DNA of 32,656 nucleotides from Pseudothermotoga sp. (GCA_028276125.1 JAPYWY010000001.1:1-32656), one strand, 5' to 3'. Numbered from the stretch's first letter, positions 1-8,694 are shown. The notes: a model not told the origin generated them from the sequence alone. Program-made: numbers and translations.

Positions 1-767
1 TCTTGACGAACGTGAGCACTGAAGCGAAACGAGAGGTCGAGAAGCTCATCGAAGAACTGTCCAAGCCTCTGAAACAGGTCGAGATAGAGGCCCGATTCAT
101 AGACAGAGCCTTGACGGACGAACTGACGAGAGGAGCGAATCTTAAGCTGTCAGCACCTTCAGCATCTGTGAGCATTGGTAGCTCTGGCAATCTGAACCTC
201 TCGATGTCGGTGATCGACCTGGTCGATTACAGGAACTTGCTGAGTCTCCTGGCGGGTGCTCAAGCAACACTGGACGTGTCAGCCCAAAAGTCCAACAGCT
301 TGACGGACTTGCTCGCGAGTCCGAGGATGGTCACCGTCAGTGGCAAGGAGGCTAAGATCCTCATAGGTGAGAGAGTTCCGTTCGTGGCAGGCATTGACGA
401 GGCTGGACGAATTTTGATCGATTACATGGACGTTGGTATCCAGCTGAGGATAACACCGATCGTTCGAAGCGATGGAAGCATACAGCTGAAGCTCTACACT
501 GAGGTGAGCGAGGTGAAGGAACGAACGCTCTCTGGCATGAACACTTATGGAAAGATCACGAGACAGGCTGAAACGGAAGTCATTCTGAACAGTGGTCAGA
601 CGCTCGTGATAGGTGGTCTCGTGCAAGACAAAGCTGTGAAGACCGTGGCCAAGGTGCCGGTGCTCGGTGAACTACCTTTCATAGGTCAGCTCTTCAGATC
701 CGTGACCGACAGAAAGGACAAAACTGAGCTGCTCATCTTCATCACAGCGCGGGTGATTGAACCGTGA
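1..767 (+). CDS. Secretin (type II/IV secretion or pilus outer-membrane channel), C-terminal part; 5' end outside window
   Basis: About 255 residues of the C-terminal half of a GspD/PilQ-type secretin, the ring-forming outer-membrane channel of type II secretion or type IV pili. The visible part begins at the end of an N-domain (KPLKQVEIEARFID, the usual lead-in to the secretin core). It carries the core beta-barrel region (LLASPRMVTVSGKEAKILIGERVPFV) and ends with the hallmark VPVLGELPFIGQLFRS and the terminal strand ELLIFITARVIEP. The frame is open to the left edge, so the first codons here are not the true start. The stop overlaps the next gene's GTG by four bases (GTGA), suggesting co-transcription. 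Whether it serves secretion, pili or DNA uptake cannot be told from this piece. Confidence 0.9.
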   Translation, partial: LTNVSTEAKREVEKLIEELSKPLKQVEIEARFIDRALTDELTRGANLKLSAPSASVSIGSSGNLNLSMSVIDLVDYRNLLSLLAGAQATLDVSAQKSNSLTDLLASPRMVTVSGKEAKILIGERVPFVAGIDEAGRILIDYMDVGIQLRITPIVRSDGSIQLKLYTEVSEVKERTLSGMNTYGKITRQAETEVILNSGQTLVIGGLVQDKAVKTVAKVPVLGELPFIGQLFRSVTDRKDKTELLIFITARVIEP

Positions 768-1597
768 AGAGGGAGCCTGTGGTTGCCGGAAGCTTTTATC
801 CGGCATCGCGTAAAGCACTGATCGAGCTCATCGAGGCTTGCTTCATGTCAAAGATCGGACCGGGTGAGTTGCCAAAGAAACCTGATAGACCACTCGAAAA
901 GAACGTAGCGTTAATAGTCCCACACGCCGGTTATGTGTACAGTGGCCCTGTGGCGGCTCACGCGTACGCGGAATTGGCCAAGCTTGGAAATCCAAAGCTC
1001 GTCGTACTGCTGGGACCCAACCACACGGGCTATGGCGCTCGGATTGGTGTTTGGGCGGAAGGGAGTTGGTCCACACCTTTGGGTGAGGTTCAGGTCTGTG
1101 AAGAAGCGGCACAGAAGCTGCTGAAAGAGTGTGAGGAAGCCTCGGCGGACATTAGATGCCACATAGCTGAACACTCACTCGAGGTGCAACTGCCGTTTCT
1201 CCAGTACATTTTCAAAGACTTTGAGATCCTCCCTATAACGATGTTCCCCGCGAACCTGCAGATCTGCAAATCTCTGGCGCATGCGTTGGACGAGTTGCTG
1301 AAGAACTTTTCTTCGACGGTGCTCGTTGTCTCGAGCGATTTCAACCACTACGAGGATTATGCGACCACGAAGTGGAAGGACCAGCTTGCCATAGAGGAGA
1401 TACTGAAAAGAGACGCCGAAGGTTTGTACAGAATGGTCGCGAACCACAGAATAACCATGTGTGGCCTTTCACCTGTAGCGTGCTTACTCTACATGCAAAG
1501 TTTTTCGAAGCCAAAGTTGCTGAAACATGCGACGAGCGGTGACACGTCACATGACAGGTCTCACGTTGTGGGATACGCGAGCTTCATTTTCGAATGA
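764..1597 (+). CDS. MEMO1 / AmmeMemoRadiSam system protein B family
   Basis: 277-aa protein of the MEMO1 family, which has the fold of class III extradiol dioxygenases (LigB). Family hallmarks are visible: EPVVAGSFYPAS at the N-terminus, IVPHAGYVYSGPVAAHAY, LLGPNHTGYG, EHSLEVQLPFLQ and SSDFNHYEDY, with the His residues that line the putative metal site. The GTG start overlaps the secretin stop in a GTGA overlap. In other genomes this protein often goes with an AMMECR1 domain and a radical SAM protein; neither is visible here. The biochemical role of bacterial MEMO proteins is unsettled, so no reaction is assigned. The 3' end overlaps the convergent murJ by 14 bases. Confidence 0.88.
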   Translation: MKREPVVAGSFYPASRKALIELIEACFMSKIGPGELPKKPDRPLEKNVALIVPHAGYVYSGPVAAHAYAELAKLGNPKLVVLLGPNHTGYGARIGVWAEGSWSTPLGEVQVCEEAAQKLLKECEEASADIRCHIAEHSLEVQLPFLQYIFKDFEILPITMFPANLQICKSLAHALDELLKNFSSTVLVVSSDFNHYEDYATTKWKDQLAIEEILKRDAEGLYRMVANHRITMCGLSPVACLLYMQSFSKPKLLKHATSGDTSHDRSHVVGYASFIFE

Positions 1598-3026
1598 ATT
1601 GCAGCAGTTGGTACGCTTCTTCCACTTTCAATATCAAGCACAGCACCATGTAGACGGCGACACCCAGTAGCACGAGTACTATCGTGAAGAACCTCGATGG
1701 GCTAAAATGTTCTGTCATCATGAGGGCCAACCCCATGAGTGCAGAACAAAGCAAGACTTTTTGAAAGTGCTTCATGTCTATCTCTGGGCGCAGTTTGAAC
1801 AACAGATACGCTGCTCCCACAGCACCGGACAAGGCTGTGGCGAAGGCTATGCCAGCGGTCTTCATCGTCAGCCCCAGGACAAAATCGAGCACGGCGTTGG
1901 AAACGAACGATACCACCGTAGCTTTGAAGGGTAACTTCATGTCCTTTTTCGCATGACAGGCCCTCGAAAGTAGAGCCATCATCGAATAGAAGGGAAGTCC
2001 CATAGAGTAAAACAACAGCGCGGTCGCGGTCTTGATCGCATCGGAATGAGTGAAGGCACCGTGCTGATAGACGAGAACGATGAGTCTTTCACTGAGCACA
2101 ATCAAGCCGACGGTGGACGGAATACTCAAAAAGAAAGTTGTTCTCATCGCATCCTTCAAATGCTTCGATGATTCCTCGTCTTCATTGCTCATGAGCGGCA
2201 ACGCCACGGTTGAAACCGCCACTCCGAAGACTCCGAAAGGCAGTTGATAGAACCTGTTTGCATATTGAAGAACAGAAACACTTCCAGGTCCGATCAGCGC
2301 AGCCACGTTGACGTCTATCAGCACGTTGAATTCGGAAACCGTCATGGCGAGGAGAGCGGGGAAAAAGAGCTTGAAAAAATCGCCGACGCCAACAAAGGTT
2401 GGTCTGTAAGAAAACCCCACCTTCTTTGCACCAGGTATCAGACTGAAGAACATCGCCGCACCACCGAGGGTGAAACCGATGGTGGGACCGACGATGCGCG
2501 GATCAAAGAGCTCGCACAAAACCACTCCAACCACGATTCCAAGGTTCATGAACATCGGAGAGAGCGCTGGGAAAAAGAATCTTTCGCTCGAATTCTGTAT
2601 CGCGTAGAGAACGGCCCAGAGGAATATGAAGACGATGAAAGGGGTACTTATGCGTGCGAGTTTTGCTGCGAGCAGTTTCGTCTCCGTGTTCGCGCCGCTG
2701 GCTAGAAAGAAAGGTACAACATTTGGAAAAATTTCCACGAAGAGTGTCAGACCAATCGTCACGATACCGAGGCTCGTTATGACAGCTGATGCAAATTCAT
2801 TCTTGTCAGACTTTTCCTTGTAGAGAGGAATGAAAGCTGAAGTCATGGCACCCTCTGCGAAAGCTCGCCTCAACAAGAAGGGGAACGCTATAGCAATCGA
2901 GTATGCATCGAACTCTATCCCGACACCGAACCTATTCGCGAGAAAGACGTCTCTCACCAGACCGGTGAGTCTCGAGACCAAGGTTGCGATGGCGAAGAGA
3001 CTACCATATTTGAGAATCTTGGTCAT
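1584..3026 (-). CDS. murJ: Lipid II flippase MurJ (MviN family)
   Basis: 480-aa polytopic membrane protein of the MOP exporter superfamily, expected to flip lipid II across the inner membrane for peptidoglycan synthesis. The N-terminus LVSRLTGLVRDVFLANRFG and the following DAYSIAIAFPFLLRRAFAEGA are characteristic of MurJ. Many hydrophobic segments follow, consistent with about 13-14 membrane helices, and the length is normal for the family. Its ATG overlaps the stop of the upstream aminotransferase gene as ATGA, so translation is probably coupled. It is the last gene of a seven-gene minus-strand run that also holds a LytR-CpsA-Psr protein, giving the run two envelope genes. Confidence 0.95.
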   Translation of the reverse strand: MTKILKYGSLFAIATLVSRLTGLVRDVFLANRFGVGIEFDAYSIAIAFPFLLRRAFAEGAMTSAFIPLYKEKSDKNEFASAVITSLGIVTIGLTLFVEIFPNVVPFFLASGANTETKLLAAKLARISTPFIVFIFLWAVLYAIQNSSERFFFPALSPMFMNLGIVVGVVLCELFDPRIVGPTIGFTLGGAAMFFSLIPGAKKVGFSYRPTFVGVGDFFKLFFPALLAMTVSEFNVLIDVNVAALIGPGSVSVLQYANRFYQLPFGVFGVAVSTVALPLMSNEDEESSKHLKDAMRTTFFLSIPSTVGLIVLSERLIVLVYQHGAFTHSDAIKTATALLFYSMGLPFYSMMALLSRACHAKKDMKLPFKATVVSFVSNAVLDFVLGLTMKTAGIAFATALSGAVGAAYLLFKLRPEIDMKHFQKVLLCSALMGLALMMTEHFSPSRFFTIVLVLLGVAVYMVLCLILKVEEAYQLLQFIRK

Positions 3027-4219
3027 GCCTGTCTCCTCGTGTAAGCTTCTATACCCAAGCCGAGGATCCTGACAGCGTCCCTCAATTTCTCAGGGTTCAG
3101 AACGTAGGCTATCCTCATCTCGTTGATGCCTGCGTTCGGGCTGATGTAGAATCCATCCAAAGGTGCGACCATGGTGGTCTTTCCATCAACTTCGAACTCG
3201 CTGAGCATGAACTTCACAAAGTTCTCGGTGTTGTCGATCGGAAGCTTCGCAGATATGTAGAAGGCACCGTGTGGCTTTTTAAAAATGGCTCCTTCTATCT
3301 TTGAAAGCTCCTCGTACACCGCGTCTCGACGCGTTTGGTACTCGAGTCTCACCTGCTCCGTGTAACTCTCATCGAGTGTTAAGAGTCCGATCGTACCGTA
3401 TTGAGAGGTCATCGAAGGACACAGGCGTGCCTGGGCAAACTTCATCGCTGCAGCGTAGAGATCTTTGTTCTTCGTCACGAACGTTCCTATCCTCGCACCA
3501 CAGGCACTGTACCTTTTCGAGATGCTATCGACCACGATCGTTCTGTCCGATATCTCTTCGAAGGTCAGCATCGAGACGGCCCTGTAACCATCGAAGACAA
3601 ACTCTCTGTAGACTTCATCGGAGATGATGAAGAGGTCCTTTTCCATCGAAACATCTATTATCGTCCTCAACTGTGTTTCGTCGTACACCGCCCCGGTCGG
3701 GTTGCATGGATTCGAAAAGATTATGGCCTTCGTCCTGGGCCCTATCGCTTGAAAGAACTTCTCCTTCTTTGGAACGGCGTATCCATCTTCCGGATACGTT
3801 CGAACCGGTACGAGCTTTATTCCAAGTTGGTGAGCGAAACCTGCGTAGTTCGCGTAGAACGGTTCAAGGACAACGATCTCGTCTCCTGGATCAGCAACGA
3901 CCGACATGGCGAAGATCACAGCCTCGCTCCCACCGTTTGTGATGATCATCTGTGAGGGGCTGACCGACACGCCAAACTTCGCGTAATATCGTGCGAAGGC
4001 TTCTCTCAATTCCAACAGACCTGCGGAGTGTGTGTAGGCCACGACTGAAGGTTTGTACTTCTCCGCATACTCGAAGTACACGGCTGGTGTCGGTATATCG
4101 GGCTGGCCTATGTTCAAGTAGTAGATCTTCTTCCCTCTCTTTGCGGCCTCCTCCGCGTAAGGTATGAGCCTCCTTATGGGACTCGCTGGAGCTTCGACGG
4201 CACGATGTGAGAGTTGCAT
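3023..4219 (-). CDS. Pyridoxal-phosphate aminotransferase, class I/II (aspartate aminotransferase-like)
   Basis: 398-aa fold-type I aminotransferase. Visible motifs: the substrate/phosphate loop YLNIGQPDIPTP (res. 34-45), GGSEAV (97-101), the SNPCNPTGAVY loop (169-179), ISDEVYREF (199-207; D201 and Y204 contact PLP), and SISKRYSACGARIG with Schiff-base Lys235. These fit the aspartate/aromatic/branched-chain (AspC/PatA-like) subgroup. The amino acid substrate cannot be fixed from sequence alone. The ATG at 4219 follows an AGGAGG about 10 nt upstream, and the upstream methyltransferase gene ends 1 base before it. The 3' end overlaps murJ by four bases. Confidence 0.92.
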   Translation of the reverse strand: MQLSHRAVEAPASPIRRLIPYAEEAAKRGKKIYYLNIGQPDIPTPAVYFEYAEKYKPSVVAYTHSAGLLELREAFARYYAKFGVSVSPSQMIITNGGSEAVIFAMSVVADPGDEIVVLEPFYANYAGFAHQLGIKLVPVRTYPEDGYAVPKKEKFFQAIGPRTKAIIFSNPCNPTGAVYDETQLRTIIDVSMEKDLFIISDEVYREFVFDGYRAVSMLTFEEISDRTIVVDSISKRYSACGARIGTFVTKNKDLYAAAMKFAQARLCPSMTSQYGTIGLLTLDESYTEQVRLEYQTRRDAVYEELSKIEGAIFKKPHGAFYISAKLPIDNTENFVKFMLSEFEVDGKTTMVAPLDGFYISPNAGINEMRIAYVLNPEKLRDAVRILGLGIEAYTRRQA

Positions 4220-4220
4220 A

Positions 4221-5363
4221 TCAATATCGCCTCCTGACCTCCGTTATGATGAACTTCAAGTATCTGGTTTCCGGCACTTCCAGCAAGAAGGGATGATCCA
4301 AGCCTTGACCACCCTTGTACAGAACGCTCAGCAAAACTTTGCTGTCGTTCGCCGCGTCGTTCAAGAGCGATTCGAATTCCTGTTCAGAGATGACCTGAGT
4401 ACAGGAAGCCGTCGCCAAGATTCCAGGCTTTTTGAGAATTTTCATGCCCCTCAGGTTTATCTCCTTGTGTCCTCGCAAAGCGGAATCCTTCGAGGTTGAG
4501 GTTTTCGCGAACGAGGGTGGATCAAGAACGACGAGGTCGAAGCGTTCAAAGCGGGAGTTCTCCTTGAGCCAATCGAAAGCATTTGCCTGGATGATCTGAT
4601 AGTTGCTGAAGCCGTTCAACCGCAGAAGCTGTTCTGCTATTGACAGGCTTCTCTCAGAATAATCGATCAGCACTACAAATTGAGCGCCGGCTTTCAGAAG
4701 GTGCAGTGCAAAGTTACCCGTGTAAGAGAAGACATCGAGGCACACACGATCCTTCGCAAACGCTGAGCACAGGCGACTGTTGTGCAGTTGATCCAAGAAT
4801 GCCCCTGTCTTTTGCCCTTTCAGATCTGCGGCGAGTAACAATCCTTCTTGCTCGAAGTAAATGACTTCTGGACCATTGCCCAAAAGCCACCCACAACTCT
4901 CTTTGAGCCCCTCCTTCAACCTCGTTGGGGCATCAGATTTTTCATAGATTCCGAGCGGACTTGCGTACTTCTTCAATTTCTCGACGACTAAGTCCTTCAG
5001 TTTTTCCATTCCGAGTGTGTTGATCTGTAGCACGAGATAATCTCTGTACTTGTCCACCACCAAGCCTGGTAGACCATCCGCCTCACCGTTCACCAATCGA
5101 TGAGCTTCACGCCCCACGGGTAACACTTCACGCCTTCGGATCGCTTCGGCTATCCGCTGATCCATCATCTGTTCGATGGACATGGGTTGTAACGAGAGCA
5201 ACCTGATCGTGATCTTAGATTTCGTGTTGATGTAGCCGACGCCGTAGAACTTTCCGTTGGACAAGTGAACGTTGACAATGTCCCCGTCCTCGAACTCACC
5301 TTCCATCTTGGCGATCTCCGCTTGAAATATCCATGGATGAAAATTTCGCTGATCCTTTTTCAA
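4221..5363 (-). CDS. PUA-domain class I SAM-dependent RNA methyltransferase (RlmI / YccW family)
   Basis: 380-aa (or 386-aa) RlmI-like methyltransferase, probably making 5-methylcytosine in 23S rRNA. The N-terminal PUA domain spans about the first 75 residues (HPWIFQAEI, GKFYGVGYINTKSKI). The Rossmann domain shows SAM motif I DVFSYTGNFALHLLKAG, motif IV VVLDPPSFAKTS, and a catalytic-type cysteine in TASCTQVIS. The start is uncertain: TTG at 5363 has only a weak ribosome site. An in-frame ATT at 5379-5381, overlapping the stop of the alcohol dehydrogenase gene, sits 6 nt after AGAGGGTGA and would restore the ARIFLKK segment usual at the family's N-terminus. The rRNA target is inferred from the family. 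Confidence 0.88.
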   Translation of the reverse strand: MKKDQRNFHPWIFQAEIAKMEGEFEDGDIVNVHLSNGKFYGVGYINTKSKITIRLLSLQPMSIEQMMDQRIAEAIRRREVLPVGREAHRLVNGEADGLPGLVVDKYRDYLVLQINTLGMEKLKDLVVEKLKKYASPLGIYEKSDAPTRLKEGLKESCGWLLGNGPEVIYFEQEGLLLAADLKGQKTGAFLDQLHNSRLCSAFAKDRVCLDVFSYTGNFALHLLKAGAQFVVLIDYSERSLSIAEQLLRLNGFSNYQIIQANAFDWLKENSRFERFDLVVLDPPSFAKTSTSKDSALRGHKEINLRGMKILKKPGILATASCTQVISEQEFESLLNDAANDSKVLLSVLYKGGQGLDHPFLLEVPETRYLKFIITEVRRRY

Positions 5364-5376
5364 AAAAATTCTCGCT

Positions 5377-6468
5377 CTAATACATTTTCACCCTCTCGTA
5401 GAGGTACCTGATCAGTTCCTCGGTGAAGTTACCCCGAGTCCATTGAACGTGCGGGGCGTTCTTGGCTCTGCTTGTCCACAACATGAGTTCTTCATCGTTT
5501 ATGGGAACTTTGATGCTCAGGCCAACGGATTCCAAGAATTTTGCCACATCACCGAGCGCCGATTTGACGAAACCGACCTTGTCGGGCACCTCTATCGAAG
5601 CCTGCTCGACGATCACGTCCAAAAATACCGCTGTGGCGTCACCATGCTTGACGTTCTTGAAGGTTGTGAGAGGATAACCGAGTGCGTGTGCGATGGTTGT
5701 ACTCGTTTGGCTTATCACCATGCCTGCAAGACAGGACGCCAAAAGCATGTTCTCTCTCGCATGCAGATCCGTTGGATCTTTCAAAACTCTTGGCAAATTC
5801 TCCGCAATGAGCCTGATGGATTCTTTCGCGTAGAGATCGGAGAGTATCGTGGCCCTCTTTGAAAGAAAACCTTCAACCGCGTGGCACAACGCGTCCAAAC
5901 CCGTGGACCTCGTCAAAGACTCACTCAAGTTCAACGTGTAACGTGCGTCGAGGAACGCGATCTTTGGAAACGTCAAGGCTGGGTGGGAAAAACCCCTTTT
6001 GAAACCCGCATCGTCTGTGAGCACAGAGTACTGCGTGACCTCGCTTCCCGTTCCCGCGGTTGTTGGAATGGCGCAGATGGGCAAAGCTTCGTTGTACTTG
6101 GATACATCGTACAGATCCTCTACGTTCAAAGTCGGATTTTTCAAGAGCACGGCGATGGCCTTCGCCGTGTCCATGGGGCTACCTCCGCCGAGCCCGATCA
6201 CGAAGTCGAACGAACCGTCTCGGTACTCCGAGACGATGTTTCTGACGAGTGCGAAACTTGGATTTTCCTCAACGTTGTCGAACAGCTCCCATTCGATTCC
6301 GATCTGAGATAGAACCCTCGTCAGATCGTCGAGTGAACCGTTCTCCTTGGAAGATCTTCTGCCAGTCAGTATCAAAGCTCTCTTACCCAGAGATTTGAAA
6401 GCATCGCTTGCCCGCTCGACGCACTTTTGACCGAAATAAACCTTCGTAGGCATGAAGTACTGCCACAT
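5377..6468 (-). CDS. Iron-containing alcohol dehydrogenase
   Basis: Group III (iron-dependent) alcohol dehydrogenase of about 363 aa, NAD(P)H-linked. The nucleotide-binding loop GGGSPMDTAKA is at residues 94-104, PTTAGTGSEVT at 135-145, and the metal ligands D192, H196, H261 and H275 are all present (GLDALCHAVEG, TTIAHALGYP, VKHGDA). I chose ATG 6468 because GAGGAGGTG lies 6 nt before it. The alternative ATG at 6501 lacks this site and would add 11 residues overlapping the endonuclease V gene. Substrate unknown; homologues in Thermotoga act as butanol, glycerol or lactaldehyde-type dehydrogenases, and these cannot be told apart here. The neighbouring genes give no pathway context. Confidence 0.92.
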   Translation of the reverse strand: MWQYFMPTKVYFGQKCVERASDAFKSLGKRALILTGRRSSKENGSLDDLTRVLSQIGIEWELFDNVEENPSFALVRNIVSEYRDGSFDFVIGLGGGSPMDTAKAIAVLLKNPTLNVEDLYDVSKYNEALPICAIPTTAGTGSEVTQYSVLTDDAGFKRGFSHPALTFPKIAFLDARYTLNLSESLTRSTGLDALCHAVEGFLSKRATILSDLYAKESIRLIAENLPRVLKDPTDLHARENMLLASCLAGMVISQTSTTIAHALGYPLTTFKNVKHGDATAVFLDVIVEQASIEVPDKVGFVKSALGDVAKFLESVGLSIKVPINDEELMLWTSRAKNAPHVQWTRGNFTEELIRYLYERVKMY

Positions 6469-6481
6469 CGGCGACACCTCC

Positions 6482-7159
6482 TCAGCCAAAGAGTCCCACA
6501 TGCTTGTACTTCTGCGTCAGTTCGTGTGCCAAACGCGTTGGCTCGGGCAACCTGTGCCCTGCGCAACAACGAAGCGTCAGTTTCAAGGCGGACAGGACAT
6601 CGCATTTGTGCCCGGGTGAGACGAACAAAGGTTTGTTTCCAACCTTCGTCCTGACAACGGCACCGATGACCTCGTTCTTATCGTACAGGAAGGTGTAGGA
6701 ACCTTGAACGTTCGGAGGTTCTATGAAGCTGCCGTAGAGATGGGATTTCGCTACACCGATCGTCGGCAGATCCAAGAACAAACCCATGTGGGATGCAATG
6801 CCGAGCCTTCTGGGATGTGCGATGCCTTGGCCGTCGAACATGACCACGTCTGGTAACACCTTCAGCTGTTGCCAGGCGTTCAAGAACACCGGGCCTTCCC
6901 TGAAGGCCAGCAAACCAGGTACGTACGGGAAACTCACTTTCTCGTGCACAACCACTTGTTCAACCACGCGCATGGCTGCGATGTCCAAGACCACTATGGC
7001 GGCTACACCGTTCTTGGCGTCTGGAAAGGCCAGATCAACACCCGCAACAAGTTCGACATCCGGCAGGGAAGTCAATTCTATCATCGATCTGAGCTGTTTT
7101 TGGATTTCGACGGCCCGTTCGGCCGATACGTCCCACGCGTGGAGGCTTCTGTAGTTCAT
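6482..7159 (-). CDS. nfi: Endonuclease V (deoxyinosine 3' endonuclease)
   Basis: 225-aa endonuclease V, which nicks DNA at the second phosphodiester bond 3' of deoxyinosine in repair of deaminated adenine. With ATG 7159 (MNYRSLHAWD) the length equals that of the well-studied T. maritima enzyme as I recall it. The catalytic acids fall at D42 (VAGVDLAFP), E88 (FREGP) and D109 (FDGQGIAHPRRLG). The strand-separating wedge PYVP and the GVAKSHLYG segment are also present. A GTG six bases further upstream is possible, but the ATG has the better spacing from GAGG. The ribosome site lies inside the end of the upstream LCP gene, and the two genes are essentially contiguous. Confidence 0.96.
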   Translation of the reverse strand: MNYRSLHAWDVSAERAVEIQKQLRSMIELTSLPDVELVAGVDLAFPDAKNGVAAIVVLDIAAMRVVEQVVVHEKVSFPYVPGLLAFREGPVFLNAWQQLKVLPDVVMFDGQGIAHPRRLGIASHMGLFLDLPTIGVAKSHLYGSFIEPPNVQGSYTFLYDKNEVIGAVVRTKVGNKPLFVSPGHKCDVLSALKLTLRCCAGHRLPEPTRLAHELTQKYKHVGLFG

Positions 7160-7161
7160 GT

Positions 7162-8340
7162 TCACCTCACCACTACGAAAACGTCTATAGGAAATTTTGG
7201 ATAAATCCTGTTCTTCGACAGCTTATCGACCAACTCGAAATAACTCTTCAACGTGCCAGGTTCGTCAACGAAAACGAACATGAATGTTTTTTCTGGATAG
7301 ACACTTTTCAAAAGGTTTTTGACACTGTCCTGTATTCCCCTATCAACAATGAGTGCGGTATCGTTTTTGAAGGAGAGCCCAACATCTTCCCAAACGATGA
7401 GGCTTGGTTGCACATCGGCCTTGTTCCAGAGATTCGTCTGTCTCTCCAGAAAGGCCCGGGACTTGTCCAGACCGGCGTTGATCAAGACGATGCGCAGAGT
7501 GCATGTCTGAGATTGAGTCTTCATTTCCTTCAGCGTTTGCTTGTAAATCGGCAATCTTTTCTCATCCAAGACCACATCACCTTTTTCGTTGATCGCGTAA
7601 GGGAAGGAGACGAATTCGACGGTGAAACCCTTTCTCAGCTTTGAGAACAGATACACCAGTTCACCTGTGGACACTTTCAAATCGATGTTCTTCCGCAGAT
7701 TCTGGAACATGGACAAAAGTTTCTGAAGAGTAACGCGTCTGGCGTTCTCAATGAGCTTCATGAGGACTTGCTTTTGCCTTTCTATCCTTGACAAATCTCC
7801 CATCGCGTCTCTTCTGTATCTGATGTACGCGAGCAGTTCGTCACCTCTCATCAGGTACACACCCGGTTGAAAATCGATGTAAAGCTTCTGGACACTGTCC
7901 ACGTATTTCATCGGTTCTTTGACGTGTATCTCCACCGGCCCCAGTTCGTCGCCGAGATACTTGAAGGCGGCGTAATCCACTATCACCGCACCGTTGAAGT
8001 TGATGTCGAGCAACTTCGAGAGTGTCTGCCTCAAACCAGAAATTCCGGATCTTGCGTAAACGGCATTTATCTTGCTGTTTTGTAAGAGCAGATCCCTTGG
8101 AACGTTGCTGATCACTATTTTTCTCTCTTTGTGGTCTATCATCGCGATCATTATCACGTCCGCTCGACGCGTCCCCTCGATCATCGCGTCCACGCCAACG
8201 ACCAAGAGTGAGTACGGGTTGACCTCGGGCTCTCTGTACAAGAAAAATTCAAAAAGCCATCCGCAGACCAGCGCGAGGAACGACAGGGCTGAGAGAGTAA
8301 CTGATAGAGTCACGATCGCCAAAATTCTTGCGAACTTCAC
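7162..8340 (-). CDS. LytR-CpsA-Psr (LCP) family glycopolymer transferase
   Basis: 392-aa membrane-anchored LCP protein. A short cytoplasmic N-terminus leads into one membrane segment at about residues 5-28, and the rest is extracytoplasmic. LCP-domain hallmarks: LLVVGVDAM, RRADVIMIAMID, IVISNVPRDLLL, KINAVYARSG, GDELLAYIRYRRDAMGDLSRIERQKQVL. The Arg and Asp residues of these motifs bind polyprenyl pyrophosphate in characterised family members, which attach glycopolymers to peptidoglycan. The last ~140 residues (from about TCTLRIVLINAGLDKSRAF) resemble the LytR C-terminal domain found after LCP domains. GTG start at 8340 with GGAGG upstream. Its substrate in an organism with an outer toga is unknown. 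Confidence 0.9.
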   Translation of the reverse strand: MKFARILAIVTLSVTLSALSFLALVCGWLFEFFLYREPEVNPYSLLVVGVDAMIEGTRRADVIMIAMIDHKERKIVISNVPRDLLLQNSKINAVYARSGISGLRQTLSKLLDINFNGAVIVDYAAFKYLGDELGPVEIHVKEPMKYVDSVQKLYIDFQPGVYLMRGDELLAYIRYRRDAMGDLSRIERQKQVLMKLIENARRVTLQKLLSMFQNLRKNIDLKVSTGELVYLFSKLRKGFTVEFVSFPYAINEKGDVVLDEKRLPIYKQTLKEMKTQSQTCTLRIVLINAGLDKSRAFLERQTNLWNKADVQPSLIVWEDVGLSFKNDTALIVDRGIQDSVKNLLKSVYPEKTFMFVFVDEPGTLKSYFELVDKLSKNRIYPKFPIDVFVVVR

Positions 8341-8362
8341 CTTTGAAGCCTTCCTCCACAGT

Positions 8363-8644
8363 TCATTTTACCACACGACCCTCCGACGAGCGGTTCAATC
8401 GCCTGTAGATCTCCTCCAAGCTCAACGGTAGCTCCACCTGTTTCAGCTTCGATGTCTTACCAATGACTATTCTCACGTCGGATCTCCTCAAAGAGAGCTT
8501 CTTTGCGAGCAGATCGCAGACAGCTTCGTTGGCCTTGCCTTCAACAGGGTGTGCGGTGACGTTCACTTTGAGAGTTCCATCGTCCATCATTTCGATCGAT
8601 TCATGTTTCGCACCTGGCTTGACTTTGATCCAAACTCGCGTCAA
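8363..8644 (-). CDS. DUF167 / YggU family protein
   Basis: Small (93-aa) DUF167 protein. Family signatures are WIKVKPGAKHESI near the N-terminus, VNVTAHPVEGKANEAVCDLLAK in the centre (an N-A-V-P-x-x-G-K-A-N-type motif) and VRIVIGKTSKLKQVEL at the end. No molecular function is established for the family. I prefer the TTG start at 8644 because AGAGGTGG sits 7 nt before it and family members usually begin just before the (R/K)V-K-P-G-A motif. An ATG at 8665 would add seven residues and place the ribosome site inside the gene. It is the first gene of the minus-strand run that ends with murJ. Confidence 0.85.
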   Translation of the reverse strand: MTRVWIKVKPGAKHESIEMMDDGTLKVNVTAHPVEGKANEAVCDLLAKKLSLRRSDVRIVIGKTSKLKQVELPLSLEEIYRRLNRSSEGRVVK

Positions 8645-8669
8645 ACTGGTTCCACCTCTCTTCATCGTG

Positions 8670-8675
8670 TAAAAT
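8670..8675 (+). promoter_or_regulatory. Candidate -10 element for the small membrane-protein/Mrr/kamA run
   Basis: TAAAAT lies in the divergent gap. A weak -35 (TGGTTC, 8647-8652) is 17 nt upstream. Initiation near 8682 would leave a short leader before GGGAG and the GTG at 8695, which is one reason to prefer that GTG over the ATG at 8674. Weak by sequence alone. Confidence 0.3.
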
Positions 8676-8694
8676 GTGCTTGGGAGTCAGCGCA

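Noticed and set aside
8665..8673. Promoter for the DUF167-murJ operon in the 8.67-kb divergent gap
   Set aside because: No convincing -10/-35 pair on the minus strand; probably lies inside the opposite gene but cannot be located by eye.
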